A DNA stretch of 64,000 nucleotides from Novosphingobium fuchskuhlense (GCF_001519075.1 NZ_KQ954245.1:930173-994172), one strand, 5' to 3'; positions 12,658-22,450 are shown, numbered from the stretch's first letter. Notes: generated by a model from the letters alone, not told the origin. Translations and numbers: made by a program.

Positions 12658-15600
12658 ATGCTTAATCCGTTTCTCAAGCCGTTCATGATCAACGGCTCCG
12701 ACATCGACTTCATCACTGCACAGGTGAACTTCCGGCCGCTGTTCGATGCGACGGGCAACGCAATCATCGCATGGGACGGCACCGGCCCGATCTTCGATGG
12801 TTATGGCCAGCAGATCTGGGATGGCACCGGCCTTTCTGCCGCGCAGGCGCAGGCAGCTTACGGCACGTCCTATGACACGCCGACCGATCTTACCGGCACG
12901 CGCTATGTCAGCGGCCTGCACAACAACCTGGTGGGTGACCAGTCGACCTGGGGCGCGGTCGATCAGAACTTCGCGCGCTACGCCGCCAGCTACGGCAACT
13001 ATCTGACCGCGCTCACCGGCACCGACGCCAATGCGTTTGCCGCCGCCAAGACCTACTGGAAGAGCTACAGCAACGGCGTCGCCAACGGCGGCTTCAACCT
13101 GAACGGCGCCAACAGCACGGACTATTCGGTTACGGCCAGCGCGACCGGCAACCATGTCGCGACTGACGGCACGCAGATCCAGATCAACAACATCGTCGAC
13201 TACACGCCGCGCATGATCAGCTTGCTGACCACGACCGGCGGCGTGACCTATGACATCTGGGCGAACCATCAGAGCGAGCTGGGCGCTGGCGCCCATACGC
13301 CGAGCGAGATCTACTACGATGCCAACGGTGTTGCCGCAGTCACCAACTGGGGCGTGCTCGATACCGTTGCCAACGGCGGCGAAGGCCAGGTCGATTCGCA
13401 GGCTCGCCTTAATGCTTCGGCTGGCCAGGACGATCACTTCATTGGCACACTCAATCCGGGCGTGTCGCCTTCGAACGGCTTCTTCGTGCTGTTCGGCCAG
13501 TTCTTCGACCACGGCCTTGACTTCATCGACAAGAGCTCGGGCGCGACGATCAAGATCGCGCTGGCCGCGGATGATCCGCTCTACGGCATGACCGGCCCGG
13601 ACGGCCGCCCGGTTCACGAGATCACGATCAACCGCGCGACGGTCCAGACGGTCGATGCGAACGGCTCGCAGTATGTCGACCACACCTCGCCCTACATCGA
13701 CCAGAGCCAGACCTACGGTTCGCACGACGGGTTGACCAACCTCCTGCGCGAATGGGTGCGCGATCCGGTCAGCGGCCAGTACCACGCCGGCATGAACCTG
13801 CTCGACGGCCAAACCCTCGAAACCGCCTGGACCAAGCCCGACGGCACGCTGACCCACGAAACGCTGCCCACGCTGGCGGAACTGCGCGCGCATGTCGTCG
13901 CTACGGGCCGCGACGATCTGAGCTGGGAAGACGTATCGAACCTGCGCAACCGTGACGCGCAGGGCCATGTGATTGCGGGCACCAGCGGCAGCTCGCTGCT
14001 GCTCGACATGAACCCGCGCTTCGACGTCGGCCATCTCCACGGCTTCTACGACAAGAACGCCAACGGCGTGAAGGATGCAGGCGAGGCCACCTACGGCACG
14101 ACCGCGCAGGCCGCACAGGTCGATGCCGCGATCGCCACGCTCGATGCCAAGGTCAAGGCGCTCTTCGGCCCCGGTGTATCGTTCGGCATCGTCAACGGCA
14201 CGCTGACGCTTTCGGGCCTGCCCGGCCCGCAGCCGGTGCTCTCGGGCGCCAACGCGCTCTATCCCTTCGTCGATTTCTCGAACTTCAGCATCAAGACGAC
14301 CGATACGATCACGCACCAGGACATCACCGGCGTGCACGATGCGGTGAGCCAGATCCTGCTTGCCTCGGTGGGTGACCACTACATCGCCGGCGACGGCCGC
14401 GTGAACGAGAACTTCGGCCTCACCTCGATCCACCACATCTTCCATGAAGAGCACAACTTCCAGGTCCAGAACCTGCTCGATGCGCTCCACCGGGATGCAG
14501 TGACTTCAGGCGACCTCACCAACCTCCACAGCTACCAGATCGACACCGGCCACACGAATGCCGCGGGCGACTTCATCACCCAGAACGGCGACATCGCGTG
14601 GAACACCGACAAGGTCTTTGCCGGCGTGAAGCTGATCGTGGAAATGGAGTACCAGCACTCCGCGGTCGACCAGTATGCCCGCAACGTCTCGCCGAACATC
14701 CAGGAGTTCGTCGGCTACTCGTCCGAAAAGAACGCCGCCGTCACGCTGGAATACGCGCAGGGCGCCTTCCGCTTCGGCCACTCGCAGCTGCGTGAGACGA
14801 TCGACACGATCGATCCGACCAAGGGCCTCACCGGCAAGATCATGGGCTATGCTCTTGAGCAGGCGTTCCTTTCGCCTGAGAAGTATGCTGGCACCGGTCC
14901 GTCCTCGATCCTGCTGGGCATGACCCACCAGCAGGCCAACGAGATCGACGAATTCGTAACCCCGGCGCTCAACCAGGGCCTGCTCGGCCAGCCGCTCGAC
15001 CTCGCCGCGATCAACATCGCGCGTGGCCGTGACATCGGCCTGCCCGATCTCAACACGCTGCGCACCACCATGGGCCTGCAGGCCTATGTCAGCTGGACCG
15101 ATTTCGGCCAGAACATGCAGCACCCCTCCTCGCTGGCGAACTTCATCGCGGCCTATTCGCTCGACGGCGATCTGGCCAAGGCGCAGGCGATCGTCGGCCT
15201 TGCCGATGGCTCGATCAACGAAGGCGACGTTGAGGCGATGGGCATGACCGTCGACCAGGCGAACGCCTTCCTCGACGGCGGCGACAGCGGCTATAAGCAC
15301 ATCGATGCGTGGCTTGGCGGCCTCGCCGAAGTGCACCAGCCGGGCGGCCTGCTGGGCGAGACCTTCGACAAGATCTTCGTCGACCAGATCGAATCGCTGA
15401 TGGACGGCGACCGCTTCTACTACCTCTACCGTCTGGCCGGGCAGCAGTTCGGCGAGGAAGTCGCCAACGGGCAGCTCAAGGATCTGGTCGAGCGCAACAC
15501 CGGCCTCACCCACCTCAACGGCAACATCTTCGGCTATTCCGACAAGTACGTTGATCTCGGGGCGACCAAGGAAGTCGTGGCGCCCGGCCAGGAAGCGCAG

Positions 15601-18600
15601 ACCACCGGCAACGAGCACAAGTATGGCGACATGGCCAACGTCGCGAACGGCACGATCGGCATCTATTCGAACGGCGGCCGTAACAATGCCAACGACGGGC
15701 ACACGGTGACCATCAAGGGTGTGCAGTACATCCAGGACACCCGCCTCGAGGATGGCAAGGTGTTCGACCGCCCGGCGGTCATGTCGGCCAAGTTCAACGT
15801 CGGCTTCCAGGGCTGGACCACACAGGGCAATGCACAGGTCGTCACGCTCGACCCGGCGGTCTCGGCCGTGCAGGGCCATGGTGGCGGCCCCGTGGCCGAC
15901 CTCTCCGACGGCGCGACGATCAGCCAGCAGCTGGCCTACGCCGCGGTCAAGGGCGACCACTACACGCTGACCGTCAATGTCGGCGACCGCGTCGATGCCG
16001 CGATCGGCACGGCCTATGTCATCCTCTCGCTGGTGAGCCCGGACGGAACCAACAAGGTCGGTCTCGCCACGGAGGAAGTGACCACGACCGGTGATGGTTC
16101 GTGGCAGAAGGTCACCATCGACTCCGGTGTGATCGATGCGGCGCACGAAGGCTGGAAGCTGACGGTCGACCTGATCGGCGGCATCAACGGCGGGCACAAC
16201 CTGTTCGACGACGTGGCGTTCTCGGCGATGCACCAGGTGCTCAACGACGGCGTCAACCTCGACGGCACGCCGAATTCGGGCGCCGATTCCAACGAGGTGA
16301 TCGCGGGCACTGCCGGCAACGACCTGCTCTACGGCCTTGCCGGTGACGACACGATCTACGGCGATGGCGGCAACGACACGCTCTATGGCGGTTTTGGCAT
16401 CGACCGTCTCTATGGCGGCACCGGCGCCGACAAGATCTACGGCGGCGACAACCCCGACCTGATCGACGGCGGTTCGGGCGACGACATGCTCTACGGCGAA
16501 TCGAGCGGCTCGGACATCAACGGTTCCGACCAGATCATCGGCGGCAACGGCAATGACGTCCTCCATGGCGGCATCGGCATCGACAAGCTCTCGGCCGGTT
16601 CGGGCGACGACCAGGTCTATGGCGATCAGGACACCGATCCCTTCACCCATGCCGGCGACGGCAACGACTATGTCGATGGCGGCAGCGGGCAGGACATCCT
16701 CTACGGCGACAACGGCAACGACCTCCTGGTTGGCGGCGCGGACTCCGACCAGCTGTTCGGCGGTGCAGGCGACGATATCCTTCGCCCGGGTGACAGCACC
16801 CAGGCCACCGGTATCGGCACCGACGAAGTGCTCGGCGGCAACGGCACCACGGACGAGGGTGACAAGCCCGGCACGATCGGTTTCGACCTTGTCGACTTCA
16901 GCGACAACGCTGTTCGCAAGGGCGGGGTTCCGTTCGATCTGAACAACCAGACCAACCCGCTTGCCGCGCCCAACGGCAACATCGCGCAGGTAGCGACGGC
17001 ACAGATCGAGGGTGTGATCGGTTCGAAGGGCGGCGATGCGCTGACCGGCGACGCCGGCAACAACTGGATCGTCGGCGGCTCGGGTGCTGACACCCTGGTC
17101 GGCGGCGCTGGCGACGACGTGATCGTCGGCGGCTCGATCCGGCTCGACTCGCTGATCGGCAAGTACAATTCCGGCTATACCCACAACAACGACAACCAGG
17201 GGCTGACCGCAGACCAGCAGCTCGAAGATGCCCGCTACGACGGCGCCTCGCACCGCGTGCTGTGGTCGGAAACGATCGATAATAGCGGTGTGATCGATGC
17301 GGCCAATGCCCTTTCCGGCGCGCAGTTCGACAAGCACTTCACCGAAATGCTGCGCTCCGATCAGTTCAAGGATCTGGTGCTGGGCAACAACAGCCGCCTT
17401 GCTGCCGGCGGTGCCGACACCATCGGCGGGACCGACACGGTGGTCTACACGGGCAACCGTGACGACTATCAGATCAGCCGCGTGAAGTATAACGGTGCGG
17501 TTGCGTTCAAGGTTGTCGGAACGGGCGAGCTGGCGGCACAGGACGGCACCGACCTCGTCGTCAACGTCGCGAAGTTCCAGTTCGCCGACATGACGGTCAC
17601 TGCCAACAATCTGTTGCCGCTTATCGACTCCAATGGCGGCAAGGCGACCGGAACCGTCACGATTGACGAGAACACCACGGCGGTGACGACCGTGCATGCC
17701 TCTGACGCTGCCGTGAGCGGTCCAGTGACCTATTCGATCATTGGCGGTGCCGATGCTGCAAAGTTCGCGATCAACGCCCAGACCGGTGCCCTCACCTTCG
17801 TCGCAGCGCCGAACTTCGAGGCTCCGACCGACGTGGGCACGAACAACGTCTACGACGTGATCGTGCAGGCAAGCGATGGCGGGATTTCGGGTCAGCAGGC
17901 GCTTGCTGTCACCGTCAACAACGTGGACGAGGCGGCAACCGGTTCGGTCACGCTTTCGATCACGGCCGGGACCAACCTGTTCATCGCGCAGGACGGTACC
18001 GTCACCGCGAACAGCACGCTGGCCGATCCGGATGTCGTGGGCGCTCTGACGCTGAGCCACCAGTGGCAGAGCTCGAACGATGGCGGCACTACCTGGAACA
18101 ACGTGCTGCTGATCGGCAACGGCGCATCGCTGAGCACGGCGCTGTCGTTCACGCAGACCAGGCTGGTCCGCGACGTGGTGAGCTACACCGATGCCTTCGG
18201 CACGAAGCAGGTCATCTCTTCGCAGGATGCCCTTGTCGGCACCGTGGGCAACAACACGCTGTCCGGCTCCGCCGGGGCGGACGTGATCCACGGTCTTGAC
18301 GGCAGCGACACGATCAACGGCAATGCCGGCAACGACGTCATCAACGGGGGCAACGGCAACGATACCCTCAATGGCGGTGACGGCGATGACACCTTCATCG
18401 TCAATGCCAACGCCGGCACTGACACGATCAACGGCGGCGCGGGAGCTGATACGATCCAGGCCACCGCAAACAATGTCGTGATCACACTCGCTTCGGGCTT
18501 CGGCACGGCCAACAGCATCGAGACCATCTCGGGCGGTGGCTTCTCCAACGTCACGATCACGGGTGGAACCGCATCTGGAAGCACGCTGAACTTCTCTGCC

Positions 18601-19158
18601 ACGAACCTGTCCGGCATCGCCCAGATCACCGGTACGGCCGGAAGCGACACGATCACCGGCTCGTTCGTCAACAACACCATTGTTGGTGGTGCGGGTAACG
18701 ACCGGATCGACGGTGGTGGCGGCAACGACACGGAGACCGGCGGTGCGGGCAGTGACACGCTCCGCGGCGGGGTCGGTGCGGATGTGTTCGTGTTCACGGC
18801 GCTCTCGGACTCGCAGAGCTACGCGGGCCGCGACACCTTCGTCGACCTTACCCTCGGCACCGACACCGTGCGCTTTGGCGCAAGCCTCGGTGCGGTCGGA
18901 GCGCAGGCGCATGATGCCTACACGGTCGTGACGGCAAGCGGTGCGATCACTTCCGATGCGACACTGGCCACTGCGGTCGGCCTGACGGCGGCGGGCAATT
19001 CGAACGCCGGCAAGGTGGTGATTATCAACGATACCACTATCAACCACGCCTTCGTGGTAGTCGATACCAACAACCAGTCTGGCTTCCAGTCCGGTTCGGA
19101 CGTGGTGTTCGAGGTGAGCCACACGATCACCGGCACCATCCCCGACTTCATCATCTGA
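12658..19158 (+). CDS. RTX-type secreted animal-haem-peroxidase, MopA-like
   Basis: A 2166-aa secreted haem peroxidase of the cyclooxygenase-peroxidase superfamily. Distal site GQFFDHG gives Gln281, Asp284 and His285; Arg581 and Glu584 in GDGRVNEN match catalytic Arg239 and haem-ester Glu242 of myeloperoxidase; AFRFGH supplies proximal His708. So both haem-ester acids are present, but the myeloperoxidase sulfonium Met is Asn585 and the distal Ca2+ ligand Asp96 is Gly286. A jelly-roll-like domain (about 1046-1200), RTX repeats (1211-1381), a cadherin-like domain (about 1660-1758) and more RTX repeats (1861-2048) follow; the end is PDFII. No signal peptide. This architecture matches MopA, linked to Mn(II) oxidation in Aurantimonas manganoxydans and Erythrobacter SD-21; a role in phenol or halide oxidation is also possible. 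It has its own leader region and terminator. Confidence 0.9.
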   Translation: MLNPFLKPFMINGSDIDFITAQVNFRPLFDATGNAIIAWDGTGPIFDGYGQQIWDGTGLSAAQAQAAYGTSYDTPTDLTGTRYVSGLHNNLVGDQSTWGAVDQNFARYAASYGNYLTALTGTDANAFAAAKTYWKSYSNGVANGGFNLNGANSTDYSVTASATGNHVATDGTQIQINNIVDYTPRMISLLTTTGGVTYDIWANHQSELGAGAHTPSEIYYDANGVAAVTNWGVLDTVANGGEGQVDSQARLNASAGQDDHFIGTLNPGVSPSNGFFVLFGQFFDHGLDFIDKSSGATIKIALAADDPLYGMTGPDGRPVHEITINRATVQTVDANGSQYVDHTSPYIDQSQTYGSHDGLTNLLREWVRDPVSGQYHAGMNLLDGQTLETAWTKPDGTLTHETLPTLAELRAHVVATGRDDLSWEDVSNLRNRDAQGHVIAGTSGSSLLLDMNPRFDVGHLHGFYDKNANGVKDAGEATYGTTAQAAQVDAAIATLDAKVKALFGPGVSFGIVNGTLTLSGLPGPQPVLSGANALYPFVDFSNFSIKTTDTITHQDITGVHDAVSQILLASVGDHYIAGDGRVNENFGLTSIHHIFHEEHNFQVQNLLDALHRDAVTSGDLTNLHSYQIDTGHTNAAGDFITQNGDIAWNTDKVFAGVKLIVEMEYQHSAVDQYARNVSPNIQEFVGYSSEKNAAVTLEYAQGAFRFGHSQLRETIDTIDPTKGLTGKIMGYALEQAFLSPEKYAGTGPSSILLGMTHQQANEIDEFVTPALNQGLLGQPLDLAAINIARGRDIGLPDLNTLRTTMGLQAYVSWTDFGQNMQHPSSLANFIAAYSLDGDLAKAQAIVGLADGSINEGDVEAMGMTVDQANAFLDGGDSGYKHIDAWLGGLAEVHQPGGLLGETFDKIFVDQIESLMDGDRFYYLYRLAGQQFGEEVANGQLKDLVERNTGLTHLNGNIFGYSDKYVDLGATKEVVAPGQEAQTTGNEHKYGDMANVANGTIGIYSNGGRNNANDGHTVTIKGVQYIQDTRLEDGKVFDRPAVMSAKFNVGFQGWTTQGNAQVVTLDPAVSAVQGHGGGPVADLSDGATISQQLAYAAVKGDHYTLTVNVGDRVDAAIGTAYVILSLVSPDGTNKVGLATEEVTTTGDGSWQKVTIDSGVIDAAHEGWKLTVDLIGGINGGHNLFDDVAFSAMHQVLNDGVNLDGTPNSGADSNEVIAGTAGNDLLYGLAGDDTIYGDGGNDTLYGGFGIDRLYGGTGADKIYGGDNPDLIDGGSGDDMLYGESSGSDINGSDQIIGGNGNDVLHGGIGIDKLSAGSGDDQVYGDQDTDPFTHAGDGNDYVDGGSGQDILYGDNGNDLLVGGADSDQLFGGAGDDILRPGDSTQATGIGTDEVLGGNGTTDEGDKPGTIGFDLVDFSDNAVRKGGVPFDLNNQTNPLAAPNGNIAQVATAQIEGVIGSKGGDALTGDAGNNWIVGGSGADTLVGGAGDDVIVGGSIRLDSLIGKYNSGYTHNNDNQGLTADQQLEDARYDGASHRVLWSETIDNSGVIDAANALSGAQFDKHFTEMLRSDQFKDLVLGNNSRLAAGGADTIGGTDTVVYTGNRDDYQISRVKYNGAVAFKVVGTGELAAQDGTDLVVNVAKFQFADMTVTANNLLPLIDSNGGKATGTVTIDENTTAVTTVHASDAAVSGPVTYSIIGGADAAKFAINAQTGALTFVAAPNFEAPTDVGTNNVYDVIVQASDGGISGQQALAVTVNNVDEAATGSVTLSITAGTNLFIAQDGTVTANSTLADPDVVGALTLSHQWQSSNDGGTTWNNVLLIGNGASLSTALSFTQTRLVRDVVSYTDAFGTKQVISSQDALVGTVGNNTLSGSAGADVIHGLDGSDTINGNAGNDVINGGNGNDTLNGGDGDDTFIVNANAGTDTINGGAGADTIQATANNVVITLASGFGTANSIETISGGGFSNVTITGGTASGSTLNFSATNLSGIAQITGTAGSDTITGSFVNNTIVGGAGNDRIDGGGGNDTETGGAGSDTLRGGVGADVFVFTALSDSQSYAGRDTFVDLTLGTDTVRFGASLGAVGAQAHDAYTVVTASGAITSDATLATAVGLTAAGNSNAGKVVIINDTTINHAFVVVDTNNQSGFQSGSDVVFEVSHTITGTIPDFII
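16290..16800 (+). repeat. first RTX block of the peroxidase
   Basis: Tandem glycine/aspartate-rich nonapeptides with frequent LYGG and IYGDGGND variants, encoding predicted Ca2+-binding beta-roll directly after the peroxidase and jelly-roll-like domains. Confidence 0.85.
18240..18790 (+). repeat. second RTX block of the peroxidase
   Basis: A second set of nonapeptides near the C-terminus, divided by a non-repeat spacer, followed by the secretion tail. Confidence 0.85.
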
Positions 19159-19182
19159 CGAACCGGGAAAGCCAGAAAGGAT

Positions 19183-19228
19183 GGCGGGTCGATCCCTCGA
19201 AAGGGGGATCGGCCCGCCTTTCCTTTTG
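19183..19228 (+). terminator. intrinsic terminator of the peroxidase gene
   Basis: A near-perfect 14-bp stem (GGCGGGTCGATCCC pairing with GGGATCGGCCCGCC) closes over a short loop and is followed by TTTCCTTTT. It begins 24 bases after the stop codon. Confidence 0.85.
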
Positions 19229-19371
19229 TACGACGCGGGTGCGGTGTGAGGAGCCGCGGGATAGCGTCTGGCCGGCGGTGCTGCGTCTGAAACCAGCATT
19301 TTCAGGAGTGGCCCGATCGGCACCATGAAGACGATACCGGAATGCCGATACCGCAAGAAAGGCGCACCGCG

Positions 19372-19731
19372 ATGACCGTGACCGTTCTTACCCTGCTGAA
19401 GCGCCGCCCGGGCATGAGCAAGGCTGATTTCATCGCCTACTACGAGACGAACCACCGGCTGATCGGCGAGACAGTGCTTGGGCCCTGGGCGACCCGCTAT
19501 GAGCGCAAGCACCTCCACCCGCTCGACGGCACCGACATGGACCACGATTTCGACGTGGTGATGGAAATCGAGTTTCCCGACGAGCAGGCGATGGCCGAAT
19601 GCTTTGCCGCGATGGCCGAACCTGCGACGCGGCAGCTGATCACCGAGGACGAGGAAAAGCTGTTCGACCGCACGCTGATCCGTTCATTCCGGGTGGAGCC
19701 GCATGGATCGCCGATGCCCCGGAAGGGCTGA
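19372..19731 (+). CDS. EthD-family ferredoxin-like fold protein
   Basis: 119 aa. The opening MTVTVLTLLKRRPGMS and the FIAYYETNHRLIGE segment are typical of the EthD family, small dimeric alpha-beta barrel proteins found beside genes for degrading ethers, aromatic and polyketide-like compounds. No catalytic residue can be assigned. The ATG at 19372 is preceded by AAAGG; an upstream in-frame ATG at 19342 is less likely. It is convergent with the TetR gene and is the first gene after the RTX island, so it may belong with the catabolic cluster that follows. The family is recognised with good confidence; the substrate is unknown. Confidence 0.8.
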   Translation: MTVTVLTLLKRRPGMSKADFIAYYETNHRLIGETVLGPWATRYERKHLHPLDGTDMDHDFDVVMEIEFPDEQAMAECFAAMAEPATRQLITEDEEKLFDRTLIRSFRVEPHGSPMPRKG

Positions 19732-19736
19732 GTGCG

Positions 19737-19767
19737 CCGCCCCAGGCCGGGGCAAACGGCCGGGCGG
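19737..19767. terminator. possible bidirectional terminator between convergent genes
   Basis: An imperfect GC hairpin (CCGCCCCAGGCC pairing with GGCCGGGCGG) lies between the EthD and TetR stop codons. There is no clear U-run on either strand. Confidence 0.35.
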
Positions 19768-19779
19768 ACGCGCCGGCAA

Positions 19780-20457
19780 TCAGGAGCGGACCTTGCCGGC
19801 GTAGATCAGGCGCAGCACATCCTCGGTCAAGGTGTGCAGACGCCGGGCCCGCGCTTCGCCATAGATCGGCTGCTGGAGCAGCAGCCCCATGTGCATCACG
19901 CTGACGAGATCGCTGGCCAGTTTCATCTGCTCCCACTGGTCGCGCCACTGGGGGAACGATTCGATCATCTCGGCGATCCACACCTCGTCATACCGGCGTG
20001 CGACGGGACCGAAGAACTGATCGAGTTCCTGATCGGTGCGGGAGGCGACCGCAAGTTCGAGATAGGCCGCGTATTCGCGGGTGTGCACGCTGCGCCAGTG
20101 TGCGGCCGCCGCGATCTCCAGCATCTCGGCTTCGGAGCCGCTTGCGAGGCTCGAAAGATAGTCCTCCAGAAACAAGCGCATACGCCCGTAGAACACATGT
20201 TCGACAACGGCAGCTACAAGGTCCATCCGCGTCGGGAAATGGTGGTGCATTGCCCCGCGCGAGACGCGGGTACGCTCAGCCACGGCAAGCGTGGTGAGGC
20301 GCGAATAGCCCCCTTCGACAAGGCAATCGATAGCCGCCTCAACGAGCCGCTGGCGCGTGCGCGCGCTTTTCTGCTGCTGCCATCGGGCAGGCTCTTCACC
20401 CAGCCCTGAGGGCCTCATCGCGCTGAGCATGCGCTTCTGCATCGTCGATCCGGTCAC
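19780..20457 (-). CDS. TetR/AcrR-family transcriptional regulator
   Basis: 225 aa. The N-terminal helix-turn-helix is clear: TRQRLVEAAIDCLVEGGY, then LAVAERTRVSRGAMHHHFP, with the usual HHFPTRMDL recognition-helix end, around residues 33-80. The rest is a helical ligand-binding domain without recognisable specificity. The GTG at 20457 has AAGGTGG upstream; ATG codons at 20442, 20430 and 20418 are alternatives and the helix-turn-helix begins only after residue 30, so a shorter protein is possible. It lies 121 bases downstream of the crotonase-fold gene on the same strand and may control this acyl-CoA block; its ligand is probably an acyl-CoA or a related substrate (inference). Confidence 0.9.
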   Translation of the reverse strand: MTGSTMQKRMLSAMRPSGLGEEPARWQQQKSARTRQRLVEAAIDCLVEGGYSRLTTLAVAERTRVSRGAMHHHFPTRMDLVAAVVEHVFYGRMRLFLEDYLSSLASGSEAEMLEIAAAAHWRSVHTREYAAYLELAVASRTDQELDQFFGPVARRYDEVWIAEMIESFPQWRDQWEQMKLASDLVSVMHMGLLLQQPIYGEARARRLHTLTEDVLRLIYAGKVRS

Positions 20458-20578
20458 GGCCCCACCTTCGCCCTATCCGCGCGCTTCGCCAAGCCATATC
20501 GGGCGCGGCGGTGGCGGTTGTCCCCGATGCCGGATGACAAGGCGGCGGCAGGCTCCGAAAAGCGGCATGTCGGGCGGG

Positions 20579-21445
20579 CTAGGCCTCGTCCTTCCGGCTC
20601 GCCCGCGCCTCGCGCCTGATTGTCTCCAGCCCCGCCGGATCAACCAACTGTCCGTGCAGCGCATAGTTGTTGGCGTGGCCGAACTGGTGGAGATTGAACG
20701 CGGACTGGATCGCGTTCCACAGGCCCTGCGCGTCCATCGACTGGTTCACGCTCATCTTCGCGGTCTTGAGCCCGATCGCGGGGCGCGAGGCGATCTTTTC
20801 AGCCATGGCAAGGGTAAAGCCCTCCAGTTCGGCGCGGGGCACGACTTCGTTGACCATGCCGAGCGCCTTGGCTTCCTCGGCGCGGATCGGCTCGCCCGTC
20901 AACAGCATCTGCTTCGCCTTGCGGTGGCCAAGCTCGAAGGCGTGGACGAAGAATTCGTGGCCGTTCATGCCGAACGCGACGACGGGGTCGGAAAACTCGG
21001 CGTCGTCGGCGGCAATGATGAGGTCGAACGGCCAGATCAGCATGAGCCCGCCGGCGATGGCCTTCCCCTGCACCGCGACGATGATCGGCTTGGGCAAGTT
21101 GCGCCAGCGCCAGCAGAAGCCGAGGTAGACTTCCTGCTCGCGCGACATGTGGCCCTGCGGCCCGGGATGACGATAACCGCCAAAGCCGAGGACGGGCAGG
21201 CGCAAGTCGCCGATGCGCGAGCGATCGGAAAGATCGTGACCGGACGAAAAGTTCTTGCCGTCGGCCGCGACGATCACGACGTTCACATCGTCGTCTTCCA
21301 TCGCGATGTCGAGCGCGTCGTTGATCTCGTAAAGCATGCGCAGACCCTGCGCATTGTGCTTATCCGGACGGGCCAGCGTGATGCGGGCGACACGCGCCGC
21401 CGGCCGGTCGTAACGGATATCCTCGAAGGCCAGCCTATCATCCAT
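20579..21445 (-). CDS. crotonase/enoyl-CoA hydratase-fold protein
   Basis: 288 aa crotonase-superfamily protein, expected to act on an acyl-CoA thioester in the cytoplasm. Oxyanion-hole segments are visible at NFSSGHDL (about 66-73) and GKAIAGGLML. In the alignment I can make by eye, both catalytic glutamates of rat mitochondrial hydratase are replaced: the GGCEL position reads GGLML and the PE pair reads PV. It therefore may not be a classical hydratase. The ATG at 21445 has GAAAGGA eight bases upstream; an ATG 90 bases further out would give a long polar extension. It shares its strand with the TetR gene and is close to an SDR, an amidohydrolase and an acyl-CoA synthetase, suggesting a shared catabolic pathway. 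Confidence 0.85.
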   Translation of the reverse strand: MDDRLAFEDIRYDRPAARVARITLARPDKHNAQGLRMLYEINDALDIAMEDDDVNVVIVAADGKNFSSGHDLSDRSRIGDLRLPVLGFGGYRHPGPQGHMSREQEVYLGFCWRWRNLPKPIIVAVQGKAIAGGLMLIWPFDLIIAADDAEFSDPVVAFGMNGHEFFVHAFELGHRKAKQMLLTGEPIRAEEAKALGMVNEVVPRAELEGFTLAMAEKIASRPAIGLKTAKMSVNQSMDAQGLWNAIQSAFNLHQFGHANNYALHGQLVDPAGLETIRREARASRKDEA

Positions 21446-21604
21446 CACGCCATTCCTTTCGCCTGATACCGCTCCGAACTCCTTGTGGAGTGGGAACTTT
21501 TCCGGATTTGGCACCGGCGCAGACTGGTTCGTCAACTATCAAGGTGATGCAGGGTGAGGCCCCGCAGACGAGCGCTCGGTAATATTGGTAAGGGGGCCCA
21601 AAAG

Positions 21605-21638
21605 CCCGCATTTACTATAGATTGAGATACTTGCGGGC
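21605..21638 (+). promoter_or_regulatory. inverted repeat spanning the CHAP gene leader
   Basis: GCCCGCA and TGCGGGC form a 7-bp inverted repeat with about 21 bases between, ending at the ATG. The spacer contains TACTATAGAT, a possible -10 element. No good Shine-Dalgarno sequence is seen, so the hairpin could limit translation. Function is speculative. Confidence 0.3.
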
Positions 21639-22373
21639 ATGTCATCCCTTGCCCTCCGCCTCGTCGTCACAGGCCTGCTCGCAGCCCTTTCGGTACCAGC
21701 CGCAGCGCGTCCGCTCGCCCCAGTGCCTGCGGCACAGACAAGCGACGACGCGGACGCCGAGGCACCCCTCCCCTATATCCAGTGCGTGCCTTATGCCCGT
21801 GAGGTCTCGGGCATCCAGCTTTTTGGCGATGCGCATACCTGGTGGGATCAGGCCGCTGGCCGCTATGCGCGCGGCACGCAGCCCCGGGTCGGCGCGGTCA
21901 TGGCCTTCCGCCCGCACGGCGCGATGGTGCTCGGCCATGTCGCCGCGGTCAGCCGGATCATCGATTCGCGCACCGTGCTGCTGCGCCACGCCAACTGGTC
22001 CCCCATCGACGGACGGCGCGGCCACCTGGAAGACAACGTGCGCGCGGTCGACGTCTCCCCGGCGAACGACTGGAGCGAAGTGCGCGTGTGGTATGCCCCG
22101 CTCGGCGGGCTCGGCACCACGCATTGGCCGGTCGAGGGCTTCATCTACAACCGCAAGCCGCCAAAAGCCTTGGGACCGAACGAACGCCTGACCGTGCCGG
22201 CCTCCGCACCCGCGTCCGCGCCCAAGGCGGGATATACCTCGCGGATCGGGCCAGACTTCCTCAAGGGCATCGTGCCCGAGACAAGCGTCGCACCCGCGCG
22301 CCGCATGGTGGCCGCGCAGCGGAGCCTCAGGAACGACCCCATCGGCCGGATCATCGCCAGCCGCCTCAACTGA
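21639..22373 (+). CDS. exported CHAP-domain cysteine hydrolase
   Basis: 244 aa with an N-terminal signal peptide (about residues 1-23, ending VPAAARP). A CHAP domain follows (about 46-155): Cys49 in IQCVPYARE, His100 in VLGHVAAV and Asn119 in LRHANW match the catalytic Cys-His-polar triad of CHAP amidases/endopeptidases, which cut peptidoglycan peptide bonds. A proline/alanine-rich tail of about 70 residues could tether or space the domain. The DNA upstream is short of a clear ribosome site. It is read towards the SDR gene, 77 bases downstream, but a functional link is not evident. A role in periplasmic cell-wall turnover is the likely reading. Confidence 0.85.
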   Translation: MSSLALRLVVTGLLAALSVPAAARPLAPVPAAQTSDDADAEAPLPYIQCVPYAREVSGIQLFGDAHTWWDQAAGRYARGTQPRVGAVMAFRPHGAMVLGHVAAVSRIIDSRTVLLRHANWSPIDGRRGHLEDNVRAVDVSPANDWSEVRVWYAPLGGLGTTHWPVEGFIYNRKPPKALGPNERLTVPASAPASAPKAGYTSRIGPDFLKGIVPETSVAPARRMVAAQRSLRNDPIGRIIASRLN

Positions 22374-22450
22374 GTTCCCACAATCGCCAGTTTACGCGCG
22401 GTGCGGGGCGCGGGATGCCAGAACCTGCAAGCAAGTGAGGGACGCGGACG

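Noticed and set aside
14506..19545. 1679-aa open frame opposite the peroxidase gene
   Set aside because: It is antisense to an obvious coding sequence with conserved domains. Its translation is Arg/Val/Asp-rich without family motifs. High GC and strong third-position bias leave antisense frames open.
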